Assembly (NCBI RefSeq): GCF_022346995.1
Contig: NZ_JAKRNM010000001.1
Coordinates: 1,860,001-1,924,000 of the forward strand
Direction: 5' to 3'
Length of the DNA: 64,000 nt
DNA from: Paenibacillus sp. ACRRY
GTDB lineage: Bacteria > Bacillota > Bacilli > Paenibacillales > Paenibacillaceae
Shown here: one piece after another, positions 50,483 through 58,372 of the stretch
Layout: each line of letters begins with the position of its first letter
Position numbering within the stretch: the stretch's first letter is position 1
Notes under the pieces: model-generated
Database searches by the model: none
What the model was told of the DNA's origin: nothing
Seen by the model: the letters and a program-made list of their open reading frames with translations, nothing else
Program-made: the position numbers and the translations under genes

Positions 50483-52012
50483 TTATGCCCAGAATTTCCG
50501 ACGATATCGGCTTGGTGACAGTCCGGTAAATTTTTTGAACACTTTGCAGAAATAGCTGTGATCCGAATAGCCTACCATGCTGCTGATTTCGGAAATGGTA
50601 ACATCATCCGATCGCAAGAGTTCTTCTGCCTTCTCAATGCGAATTTTGTTCAGATATTCGTTGAATCCTTCTTTTTTATGTGACGAAAAATAACTGGATA
50701 AATACGATGGATTAAAATGAAAATGCTTCGCGACTTCAGCGAGACCGAGCGGTTGATCGAAATGCTCATGCATATATTCAAGCAGCATCTTCATATTAGG
50801 GTCACTGCGCTTCCCACCATCACCAGCTGTGCATTCCTGCACTTCAAGCATGAACTGGTCAAGCACTTGCATGGCCTCATTCAGACTTGAAGCTCCGTCC
50901 ACGTTTTTGAAATAAGTATACTTGCTCTCTTCCAGTGCCGAAGACTGTACGTCCATATCCGCAAGGGTAATCGTTACGTTGAAAATTAGATTGCCCAAAA
51001 AGGATTTGATTTCGAACACATCCGCAATGTAGTCACGTCCCAGCGTAAGGGCATGCTCTTTCAGATACTCCCTGGCTGACTCAGTACGATTCCGCTTCAC
51101 ATGCTGCAAGAACATATTGACATTAAACTGGTAACCTGCCGTATGCAGTGGTGGAAGTTCACTGTAGACAAGAATTGAACGATCCCCATAATAAAAACGA
51201 TATTCCATAAGTTTAATGAGCTGATTACGGTACACATCACCCATCTGGTAAAATGATGTAAAGCTGTCACTTAAGACCCAGCTGGGTCCTTTAATGCCCG
51301 CTCCATTTTCAATGGCCATCTGTTTGATCCGCTCGACCATCCATTCCTCCTTGGCAGGTTCTACATTCAGCAGGAATATAGGCATTTCATTCTCCACCGG
51401 TACCATGGCACATTCCACATCGGCAAGGTAATTTAGCAGCTTGTTTTCCGTATCCTCCTGACTTAAGTGCGAATGCTTCCCGGACACAAGGAGGCGAAAG
51501 CAATCATGTGGAAACGTGTCTCTGACCATAGCCATATCTTTTTCGTCTTCCAATGCAAAACCCGATATCATCTTCTCCATGAACTGTCCCAGCTTCCACC
51601 CTTCGTTTGAGGGTTCATACTGCAGTTCAGGAATTTTCCCGGCCGTTCGCTGAAGTACCTGCAGCAGCTCGTCGGTGTCCAGCTTCGGTTTCAAAATGTA
51701 ATCTGCAGCTCCGTGCTGAAGCGTCGATCGTACATATTCGAACTCACTGAAACTGCTGAGCACAATGACTTCAATCTGTGGCTGGCTGGCTTTTAGCGTT
51801 CGCACAAATGCTTCACCGTCCATGATCGGCATCACTATGTCGGTAATAACGATGTCAGGCTTCAGCAAACGTACCTGTTCCAGGCCTTCTTCCCCATTGG
51901 ACGCTTCTCCGACAATCTGGAATCCTTCCGATTCCCAATTCATATGATGCTTGATCCCCTGGCGTACCAGAAACTCATCGTCAACAATCAGCACCTTGCA
52001 CAACCGGTTCAT
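50483..52012 (-). CDS. YesN-type response regulator with AraC DNA-binding domain
   Basis: Response regulator expected to activate the adjacent sugar ABC operon. The 509-residue protein has a receiver domain with the acidic pair Asp11-Asp12 and phospho-acceptor Asp58 (DIVITDIVMPIMDG), a middle segment of about 270 residues, and a C-terminal AraC domain with two helix-turn-helix motifs (LGLAEVAKHFHFNPSYLSSYF and VTISEISSMVGYSDHSYFCKVFKK, given in parts). AAGGGGG precedes the ATG. It comes first, 18 bases before the kinase gene. Confidence 0.93.
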   Translation of the reverse strand: MNRLCKVLIVDDEFLVRQGIKHHMNWESEGFQIVGEASNGEEGLEQVRLLKPDIVITDIVMPIMDGEAFVRTLKASQPQIEVIVLSSFSEFEYVRSTLQHGAADYILKPKLDTDELLQVLQRTAGKIPELQYEPSNEGWKLGQFMEKMISGFALEDEKDMAMVRDTFPHDCFRLLVSGKHSHLSQEDTENKLLNYLADVECAMVPVENEMPIFLLNVEPAKEEWMVERIKQMAIENGAGIKGPSWVLSDSFTSFYQMGDVYRNQLIKLMEYRFYYGDRSILVYSELPPLHTAGYQFNVNMFLQHVKRNRTESAREYLKEHALTLGRDYIADVFEIKSFLGNLIFNVTITLADMDVQSSALEESKYTYFKNVDGASSLNEAMQVLDQFMLEVQECTAGDGGKRSDPNMKMLLEYMHEHFDQPLGLAEVAKHFHFNPSYLSSYFSSHKKEGFNEYLNKIRIEKAEELLRSDDVTISEISSMVGYSDHSYFCKVFKKFTGLSPSRYRRKFWA

Positions 52013-52233
52013 GATCGCGACCCCCTTGTCTAATCTTTCCTCTATGTCTCTACAGGTTATACCTTTTTTATATCGGATATAACGGGTCCCCAGTGTTAGC
52101 GGTTACATAAATTTTAAAGTTTTGGTTCTCTCTTTATATCCCATAATCGTTGTTAAATCAATGGGAATTGAAAGTCAAACGTATTACTGAAACAAAATCC
52201 ACTCATTCATTTTACACTATTATTCGACAAAAA
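52013..52233. other. Promoter region of the two-component operon
   Basis: AT-rich spacer with a CcpA box at 52094-52107 and no gene. A TATAAC/TATATC-rich segment at 52060-52085 could hold the -10 box, but I cannot fix it. Confidence 0.4.
52094..52107. promoter_or_regulatory. CcpA catabolite-responsive element (cre)
   Basis: On the minus strand the 14 bases read TGTAACCGCTAACA, a full match to the cre consensus TGWAANCGNTNWCA. It lies 82-95 bases upstream of the response regulator gene, suited to catabolite repression of the sensor system. Confidence 0.75.
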
Positions 52234-52280
52234 AAGAAGCCATGGTTCACCTAAAAGCAATCGGTGTTCCAGGACTTCTT
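52234..52280 (-). terminator. Terminator of the esterase/SMP-30 operon
   Basis: On the minus strand AAGAAG pairs with CTTCTT, with TGG/CCA and CACC/GGTG inner pairs, followed by TTTTTTT. Confidence 0.78.
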
Positions 52281-52365
52281 ATCATATCTTACGATCTACT
52301 TAAAGTTCAATGATTACTTGAACAAACCAAACCTCTTCATCGTACATTGAAATTCCTGCTGTGAT

Positions 52366-53256
52366 TTACTCTGCCTGGTGCACTCTGCCATACGCATGGG
52401 TCTTCTGCCCTTTAGCACCGGGTCTAATCACAAAGACTGAACCGGCATCGGGCGTCTCCACCAAACGTTCCTCACTGATGCCTATTCTTGCGGTTGTGAT
52501 ATAGAGATCCTTCAAGTCAGGCCCGCCGAAACAACAGGAGGTTACCTGGTCTGCAGGTATTTCAATCTGCTCCAGCAATTCTCCGTTATTCGGGTTCCAA
52601 CGTGTCACTCTTCCGCCGCCCCAGTGTGCAACCCACAACATACCCTCGCTGTCCACCGTCATTCCGTCAGGAAAACCAAAATCCTCCGGCACCGAAATAA
52701 CGCTTCTCCGATTTGTGATTTCACCTGCTGCGAGATCAAAATCAAATCGGTCAATGGAACGTGTTGGCGTATCGATATAGTACATAATCTGTTCATCCGG
52801 GCTCCAGCCTAGCCCATTGGAGGTAGACACATCTTGAACCATGGTTCGAACCGGTTTGCCTTCCTCGAGACAATACAGTGAGCCTGCTTTACTTTCGTCA
52901 TGCAAACTCATTGTACCCGCCCAGAACCGACCAAGGGAATCACATTTGCCATCATTGAATCGGTTGGTGGCCTTATCGCTTTCAGGATCTTCGATTGCCT
53001 TCAATTCTCCCGTGCTCAGATGGTAGGTATGGAACCCGCTGCGGAGTGCCACAACAACTTCATCGCCGCGGTAGGGAACAACAGCACCCACATGTTCACC
53101 TACGTCGTAAGCCTGATCTTGCCCCGTTTCAGGATCATAGACATGTACCTTGTAGCTTTCGATATCTACCCATAACAAACGATTGTGTTCTGCATCCCAG
53201 CTTGGACCTTCCCCCAGCCGTGCCGGGGTATGTACTGCAATGTTGAGCTTGCTCAA
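52366..53256 (-). CDS. SMP-30/gluconolactonase-family protein
   Basis: Six-bladed beta-propeller of the SMP-30/regucalcin family, usually a Ca- or Zn-dependent sugar lactonase. The 296-residue protein shows RLGEGPSWD near residue 12 (metal Glu), NRFNDGKCDSLGRFWAGTM near 102, STSNGLGWSPDEQIMYYIDT near 140 and FPDGMTVDSEGMLWVAHW near 190. The start is probably TTG 53256 after AAAGGATG, 14 bases past the stop of the upstream gene; no ATG fits. Likely role: hydrolysis of an aldonolactone formed in sugar oxidation. Last gene of a three-gene unit. Confidence 0.88.
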   Translation of the reverse strand: MSKLNIAVHTPARLGEGPSWDAEHNRLLWVDIESYKVHVYDPETGQDQAYDVGEHVGAVVPYRGDEVVVALRSGFHTYHLSTGELKAIEDPESDKATNRFNDGKCDSLGRFWAGTMSLHDESKAGSLYCLEEGKPVRTMVQDVSTSNGLGWSPDEQIMYYIDTPTRSIDRFDFDLAAGEITNRRSVISVPEDFGFPDGMTVDSEGMLWVAHWGGGRVTRWNPNNGELLEQIEIPADQVTSCCFGGPDLKDLYITTARIGISEERLVETPDAGSVFVIRPGAKGQKTHAYGRVHQAE

Positions 53257-53270
53257 GCAATCACATCCTT

Positions 53271-53933
53271 TTATGATTTGACGCCGCCTGACCATTCAAA
53301 ACCGATGGCATCCAAAAATGCTTTGGACAAAATCATGTGGCCAGTTGCATCTGGATGAACACGGTCATGAGTCAGGACTGACGTATAGAAATGATCCCAG
53401 AACGGGACAAAGGCTGCCTGTGTATCCACGAAAATGGCATCAAACTCATTCGCTACTCTACGCACAGCTTCGCCATAGATATCCATCGTCGCTCGCATAG
53501 GATCTTCAGGATTGGCCTCCAAGTAATATGGAGTCATTAAGACAAGTCCTTTTAGATTGGGGCGAACAGAAGCCACAAGTTCTCTCAAAGTGGATTCATA
53601 CTCTTCCAAAAATACATGCGAATCTGCTGAAAATGGACGGTCGAATTGACGCCATACATCATTAATGCCGATCATGATTGTCAACCAATCGGGCTTCAGA
53701 TCAATGACGTCGCGGTCCCAGCGCTGCTTCAAATCGCGAATTGTATTCCCACTATTACCCACATTCTGAATACGCAGCATCAATTCCGGATAAATGGAAC
53801 GCAAAAGTGCGTATACCTGTGCAACGTAACCATGTCCAAGTCCAGAACTGCCTTCCCCTACAGGATGTTCACGACCGCAGTCTGTGATGGAATCGCCGAT
53901 AAAGAGCAGCTTGTCATTCTTTTGCAATTTCAT
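53271..53933 (-). CDS. SGNH-family acetylesterase similar to Axe2
   Basis: Intracellular serine esterase of the SGNH fold. The 220-residue protein has the nucleophile Ser15 in FIGDSITDCG, Gly/Asn oxyanion motifs (VGNSGNT, MIGINDVW) and Asp190/His193 in DRVHPDATGH. Overall layout and many segments (SITDCG, KPDW..IMIGINDVWRQ, DPMRATMD, HMILSKAFL..IGFEW) recall Axe2, the acetylxylan esterase of Geobacillus stearothermophilus. It lacks a signal peptide, so it would deacetylate imported oligosaccharides. GAAGGAGA precedes the ATG. Confidence 0.88.
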   Translation of the reverse strand: MKLQKNDKLLFIGDSITDCGREHPVGEGSSGLGHGYVAQVYALLRSIYPELMLRIQNVGNSGNTIRDLKQRWDRDVIDLKPDWLTIMIGINDVWRQFDRPFSADSHVFLEEYESTLRELVASVRPNLKGLVLMTPYYLEANPEDPMRATMDIYGEAVRRVANEFDAIFVDTQAAFVPFWDHFYTSVLTHDRVHPDATGHMILSKAFLDAIGFEWSGGVKS

Positions 53934-53982
53934 AGTCGTATCTCCTTCGCCCTATAGCGCATTTATAATGAGGGGTAAACGG

Positions 53983-54774
53983 TTACCATCCTTGATTTTT
54001 GAGCCAAGTCAGACACAGATCCGACCACGCCCGGACGGCATGATCATCTTCAGCAAGGCCGAGACCATGTGATCCTTTTTCGAATACATGCAGATCATAA
54101 GGAATACCTTGGGCACCCAGTGCAAGCGCATAACGCAGGCTATTTTCGACAGGTACGGCCTGATCATCACTCGTGTGCCAGATAAATGCTTCAGGTGCGT
54201 CAGCTTTAACCTGCTGCTCTGCGCTAAATGCTCTAATCTGTTCAGACGAGGCATCCGGGCCCAGCAGATTTTCGCGCGAACCTGCATGTCCATACGATTC
54301 CATCGTTATAACGGGATAACAGAGAATAACCCGATCCGGGCGTGAGCTTTCGCGCTCAATCGGATCTTCGTGATTCGGCTGCCCCTTATCATATAGGGTA
54401 CCAAGCGTTGCTGTAAGATGTCCGCCTGCAGAGAAGCCGAGCACAGCAATTTTGGAAGGATTGATACCAAATTCCTGGGCATGGGCGCGTACATATCGGA
54501 TGGCACGCTGACCATCGGATAGTGGTGCAGGATGCTGATGAGGTGCTACCCGGTATTTCAGCACAAATGCACTAATACCTGCACGGTTGAGCAATTCGGC
54601 AATTGGGGCTCCTTCGTGATCTGCAAGAAACCCGTAACCGCCGCCGGGACACACAATGACAGCGCTCTCGGAACCAGGCTGAATAAAAGGTATGAGATGT
54701 GGCATCTCTTCTTCATGCCCTTTAGCCGCATGAGGTGCTGCATGATCCCATAAGGGAATGGTTGTTGTTGTCAA
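53983..54774 (-). CDS. Alpha/beta-hydrolase esterase (BD-FAE / acetylxylan esterase type)
   Basis: Alpha/beta-hydrolase of 263 residues with the oxyanion segment CPGGGYGFLADHEG, nucleophile Ser115 in GFSAGGHL, an Asp in HTSDDQAVPV (203/204) and His236 in GSHGLGL. This pattern is that of intracellular acetyl esterases of the BD-FAE type that act on plant polysaccharide fragments. No signal peptide. The start is TTG 54774 (TTG ACA ACA ACA), with GAGAGG upstream. It is first of the unit with the Axe2-like esterase and SMP-30 genes. Confidence 0.87.
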   Translation of the reverse strand: MTTTTIPLWDHAAPHAAKGHEEEMPHLIPFIQPGSESAVIVCPGGGYGFLADHEGAPIAELLNRAGISAFVLKYRVAPHQHPAPLSDGQRAIRYVRAHAQEFGINPSKIAVLGFSAGGHLTATLGTLYDKGQPNHEDPIERESSRPDRVILCYPVITMESYGHAGSRENLLGPDASSEQIRAFSAEQQVKADAPEAFIWHTSDDQAVPVENSLRYALALGAQGIPYDLHVFEKGSHGLGLAEDDHAVRAWSDLCLTWLKNQGW

Positions 54775-54799
54775 CTTCTATCATCCTCTCTAAGTAGAA

Positions 54800-54815
54800 C
54801 GGATTCGATAATCCG
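54800..54815. promoter_or_regulatory. Palindrome upstream of the esterase operon
   Basis: CGGATT and AATCCG arms around CGAT, 26 bases before the first esterase gene; a possible operator at the promoter or leader. No family assigned. Confidence 0.35.
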
Positions 54816-54970
54816 CTTTCGTTTTCCAATTGAAGGAATCGATATCATCATAACGGCAACTGCCCCCATGCATCAATACCTTCCTGGCATCACTTTTGTT
54901 CAGGTTGTCACTGTGGGCGGAAAAACCCGGTCAGAAACCATGATCAACAGTCGTATCCCTCTCTACTTCG

Positions 54971-55807
54971 CTATAAATATAACGTTCGAAATTGCTCAGG
55001 TGTTACACCTTCAATTCGCCGAAATGTGGCTACAAAATGGCTCGCATCGCGAAAGCCAACACGCGCAGCCGTTTCCTTCACGGTCAATTTGCTGTTGCCT
55101 GTCATCCATTCCTTGGATTTGCGAATCCGCAGAAGAATGAAATAGCTGTAGGCCGTCATGCCGAATGATTGTTTAAACAACGTATTCAAATGTCTTGGTG
55201 TGATTCCTGGCACGGCAGCCATCTGTTCAAGCCCGATATCGGGATCCGCATAATGCTGGTCCATAAAAGCAATGAGCGGTGCAAGCCGCTCCACGGCATG
55301 CGAGATCGATGACCTACTGCCGGTCATGCCGTGTTTTTTGAGCAGGATCAAAAAGCGGTACATATCGGCGGAAGCTTCCAGACCGGACAAGTCCTGATCG
55401 CTACTGATGGAGCCCAGCACCTCCCTGCCGTAGTTCTCCAGCGGGCTTCCCGTATCCCATTGATGGAGTGCCGCCTCTCCAAGTCCAAGTGCCTCGGTGA
55501 TGGCCGGGCACTGAGATCCGCCAAACGTAATATAGAGCGTCTCCCACTCCCCTAATGAAGGTACATATTCATGCGGCTCATTCGGAGGCAGGAGAATTCC
55601 GGAGCCTTCGTCAAGGACTACAGTCGAACCGGCAAAATGGAATTCCCCTGCTCCTTTCACCGTCTGAAGCCAGTGATAACAAGGATAGCCTGCAGGCCTA
55701 AGTACATTCTCCTGATTGCCGTTATAACCAATGCTTTCGATGTACAGGGGGAGCGGCTCTTCGCGCGGAGTCATGAAATATCTTCGATGTGTTGGTGAGA
55801 TTAACAT
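54971..55807 (-). CDS. AraC-family transcriptional regulator
   Basis: Regulator of 278 residues with an N-terminal cupin-like sensing domain (GEFHFAGSTVVLDEGSGILLPPNEPHEY, in parts) and a C-terminal AraC DNA-binding domain with two helix-turn-helix motifs (IGLEQMAAVPGITPRHLNTLFK and LTVKETAARVGFRDASHFVATFRR). GAGAGGAGA precedes the ATG at 55807. It is divergent from the GH42 beta-galactosidase gene and upstream of the esterase operon, so a plausible activator of one or both in response to a sugar. Confidence 0.92.
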   Translation of the reverse strand: MLISPTHRRYFMTPREEPLPLYIESIGYNGNQENVLRPAGYPCYHWLQTVKGAGEFHFAGSTVVLDEGSGILLPPNEPHEYVPSLGEWETLYITFGGSQCPAITEALGLGEAALHQWDTGSPLENYGREVLGSISSDQDLSGLEASADMYRFLILLKKHGMTGSRSSISHAVERLAPLIAFMDQHYADPDIGLEQMAAVPGITPRHLNTLFKQSFGMTAYSYFILLRIRKSKEWMTGNSKLTVKETAARVGFRDASHFVATFRRIEGVTPEQFRTLYL

Positions 55808-55873
55808 GGTGTTCTCCTCTCGATGTGTAAGCGTTCAGGCAATGCACATATGTTTTTCTCATTTCCATATTCT

Positions 55874-55923
55874 TATATGATTCATTACTTTTCTTATATT
55901 TTAAAAGCTATTTGAATCATATA
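55874..55923. promoter_or_regulatory. Inverted repeat operator between araC-type gene and GH42 gene
   Basis: TATATGATTCA (55874-55884) and TGAATCATATA (55913-55923) form a perfect 11-bp inverted repeat with a 28-base spacer. The right arm overlaps a TATAAT at 55920-55925 that has no good -35 box, as at activator-dependent promoters. Confidence 0.55.
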
Positions 55924-55925
55924 AT
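55920..55925 (+). promoter_or_regulatory. Predicted -10 box of the GH42 promoter
   Basis: TATAAT at 55920-55925, 33 bases before the gene start, overlapping the inverted repeat; the sequence at -35 (TATTTT) is poor. Confidence 0.45.
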
Positions 55926-55957
55926 ATACAATTATTCTTATACAAGAGGTGAACATA

Positions 55958-57985
55958 TTGATTAGCAGCAAATTACCCAAAATGTTCTATGGCGGTGACT
56001 ACAACCCTGAACAATGGGATCACGAGACCCATCTTGAAGACCTGCGCATGTTTAAACTGGCAGGTATCGATATAGCCACGATCAACGTTTTCTCTTGGGC
56101 TCTGATTCAGCCTGATGAGGTAACCTATAGATTTGAAGAATTGGATCAATTAATTGACAGCCTCTATGAAAACGGTGTCTACGTTTGTCTCGCAACCAGC
56201 ACCGCGGCTCATCCCGCGTGGATGGCCAAGAAATACCCGGATGTACTGCGTGTGGATGCAGATGGACGCAAACGCAAATTCGGCGGACGCCATAATTCCT
56301 GTCCAAACAGTCCAACCTATCGCAAATATTCTCAGAAAATTGCCGATAAACTGGCGGAACGCTACAAAGACCATCCTGCTGTCCTGGTATGGCACATCTC
56401 CAACGAATATGGCGGAGACTGCTATTGCGACAACTGTGAGAAAGCCTTCCGTGTGTATCTGAAAGAGCGTTACAAGACTCTGGATCAGCTTAATCAAGCA
56501 TGGAACACCAACTTCTGGGGTCACACCTTCTATGACTGGGACGAAATCGTTCTGCCAAGCAATCTGAGTGAGCACTGGGGTAACAACAACTCGACGTTCC
56601 AGGGCATTTCCCTTGATTACTCCCGCTTCAACTCCGACAGCATGCTTGATTGTTACCGTTTGGAATACGATGCGATTAAGAAGCATGTCCCTGATTCCGT
56701 CGTAACGACTAACCTGATGGGATTCTTCAAGCAGCTTGATTATTTCAAATGGGCCAAATATATGGATATCATCTCTTGGGACAGCTACCCGGGCCTTGCC
56801 ACGCCATTCAGCTTCACCGCCATGGCACATGATCTGATGCGCGGGTTGAAAGATGGCCAGCCGTTCATGCTTATGGAACAGACACCAAGCCAGCAAAACT
56901 GGCAGCCTTACAACTCGCTGAAGCGTCCTGGCGTTATGCGACTGTGGAGCTATCAGACGATTGCGCATGGCGCAGACACCATTATGTTCTTCCAGCTTCG
57001 CCGCTCCATCGGTGCATGCGAGAAGTATCATGGTGCAGTCATTGAACACGTTGGACATGAGAATACACGTGTATTCCGCGAAGTCGCCCAGCTTGGCAAG
57101 GAGCTGCAATTGCTCGGTGACAAAACACTGGATGCTACGGTGGAATCCAAAGTGGCGATTGTGTTTGACTGGGATAACTGGTGGGCCATTGAGAAATCCA
57201 GCGGTCCTACCGTTGCCCTGAATTATGTGGATCAAATTCACAAATATTACGCTGCCTTTTTCCGCCGCAATATCCAAGTGGATATTGTCAGCGTGGATAC
57301 CGACCTTAGCAAATATGATATTGTTCTTGCTCCGGTACTTTACATGGTCAAACCCGGATTTGCAGCCAAACTGGAGAAGTTTGTTGAAGCCGGCGGTACG
57401 TTCCTGACCACATTCTTCAGCGGCATTGTCAATGAGAGTGACCTCGTCACCACAGGTGGCTACCCAGGTGAACTTCGTAAGCTGCTTGGGATCTGGGTCG
57501 AAGAGATCGATGCTCTGCTCCCTGAGCAGAAGAACAGCATCGTGCTGAAAGACACCTATGGTGATCTACACGGCAAATACGAATGCGGCATGCTGTGTGA
57601 CCTGCTTCACAGCGAAGGTGCTGAAGTTATCGCCGAGTATGGGGATGATTTCTATCAAGGTATGCCTGTCGTAACCCGCAACACGTTCGGTCAAGGTGAG
57701 GCATGGTATGTGGCTTCCGATCCGGAAGAGAGCTTCCTGGATGGCCTGCTGGGACAGCTTGCGGCAGCCAAAAACATCCACCCTTTGCTCGAAACACCAG
57801 ATGGTGTGGAAGTAAGCGCACGTACAAAAGACGGCAAGCAGTACCTCTTCGTCATGAACCACAATGCGACCACGCAGTCGTATGAACTTGGAAATGGTAA
57901 GGCACAGGATCTCTTAACGGATCGCGAACTCTCGGGTAGCGTGGAGATTGAGGGCCGCGGTGTTCAACTGCTCGAGATGAAGTGA
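55958..57985 (+). CDS. Beta-galactosidase, glycoside hydrolase family 42
   Basis: Cytosolic GH42 beta-galactosidase acting on galacto-oligosaccharides or arabinogalactan fragments. The 675-residue protein has the TIM barrel with acid/base Glu150 (ISNEYGGDC) and nucleophile Glu307 (LMEQTPSQQNW), the cysteine set for zinc (NSCPNS and CYCDNC), a trimerisation domain and a C-terminal sandwich. The start is set at TTG 55958: AAGAGGTGA lies five bases upstream; a GTG nine bases earlier falls inside that ribosome site. It is a single-gene unit with its own terminator, divergent from an AraC regulator. Confidence 0.95.
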   Translation: MISSKLPKMFYGGDYNPEQWDHETHLEDLRMFKLAGIDIATINVFSWALIQPDEVTYRFEELDQLIDSLYENGVYVCLATSTAAHPAWMAKKYPDVLRVDADGRKRKFGGRHNSCPNSPTYRKYSQKIADKLAERYKDHPAVLVWHISNEYGGDCYCDNCEKAFRVYLKERYKTLDQLNQAWNTNFWGHTFYDWDEIVLPSNLSEHWGNNNSTFQGISLDYSRFNSDSMLDCYRLEYDAIKKHVPDSVVTTNLMGFFKQLDYFKWAKYMDIISWDSYPGLATPFSFTAMAHDLMRGLKDGQPFMLMEQTPSQQNWQPYNSLKRPGVMRLWSYQTIAHGADTIMFFQLRRSIGACEKYHGAVIEHVGHENTRVFREVAQLGKELQLLGDKTLDATVESKVAIVFDWDNWWAIEKSSGPTVALNYVDQIHKYYAAFFRRNIQVDIVSVDTDLSKYDIVLAPVLYMVKPGFAAKLEKFVEAGGTFLTTFFSGIVNESDLVTTGGYPGELRKLLGIWVEEIDALLPEQKNSIVLKDTYGDLHGKYECGMLCDLLHSEGAEVIAEYGDDFYQGMPVVTRNTFGQGEAWYVASDPEESFLDGLLGQLAAAKNIHPLLETPDGVEVSARTKDGKQYLFVMNHNATTQSYELGNGKAQDLLTDRELSGSVEIEGRGVQLLEMK

Positions 57986-58104
57986 GCCCTACCTGTATTA
58001 AAAAAGGCGAGAAACAGAACAATAGGAAACACTTATTAAAGAATCGTTATATTTCAATCCATTCATTAGATATATGCTTCTTTCATCATAACTAACTGCT
58101 ACTT

Positions 58105-58136
58105 ACCGTATCCGTTTATCGGGGTACGGTTTTTTG
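58105..58136 (+). terminator. Terminator of the GH42 gene
   Basis: ACCGTA and TACGGT arms with CCG/CGG pairing and a TTTTTTG tail, 120 bases after the stop. Confidence 0.75.
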
Positions 58137-58147
58137 CCATCATTTGT

Positions 58148-58198
58148 GGAATTTGGATGAGAAGGAGATAATGCCTCGTAGGGCGAATTTGGACGAGA
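58148..58198. repeat. Direct repeat upstream of the WYL regulator gene
   Basis: GAATTTGGATGAGA at 58148-58161 recurs with one change (GAATTTGGACGAGA) at 58185-58198. The pair lies about 200 bases before the regulator. Function unknown. Confidence 0.45.
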
Positions 58199-58278
58199 CA
58201 CATATTATAAGGGCACCTGCCGGAAAAGCGCTCCCTCATCCACCAGTACACAGCAAAATTAATGCGTACATATTATTG

Positions 58279-58297
58279 GTGACACCCAAGATGTCAC
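58279..58297. promoter_or_regulatory. Probable operator of the WYL regulator
   Basis: GTGACA and TGTCAC arms with a seven-base spacer, extending to TTGGTGACA...TGTCACTAA. It lies close to a TACAAT at 58310-58315. Operators with TGACA/TGTCA arms are common for the YafY/YobV-type regulators, so autoregulation is likely. Confidence 0.55.
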
Positions 58298-58372
58298 TAA
58301 TCGGCTGTTACAATGGTTTTAGCACTCCGGCAACCTTTCCGGCGGCCTGACTCTCGAAACGGAGTGGCTGAC

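Noticed and set aside
56150..57277. Minus-strand open frame of 375 codons inside the GH42 gene
   Set aside because: Antisense to a complete GH42 enzyme with both catalytic glutamates; no family features.
58148..58198. Start of a CRISPR array
   Set aside because: Only two imperfect 14-base repeats, no further units and no cas genes in the window.
58144..58350. Plus-strand 68-codon frame before the WYL regulator
   Set aside because: It has a GGAG-like sequence only after its start and runs across the operator and promoter of the regulator.
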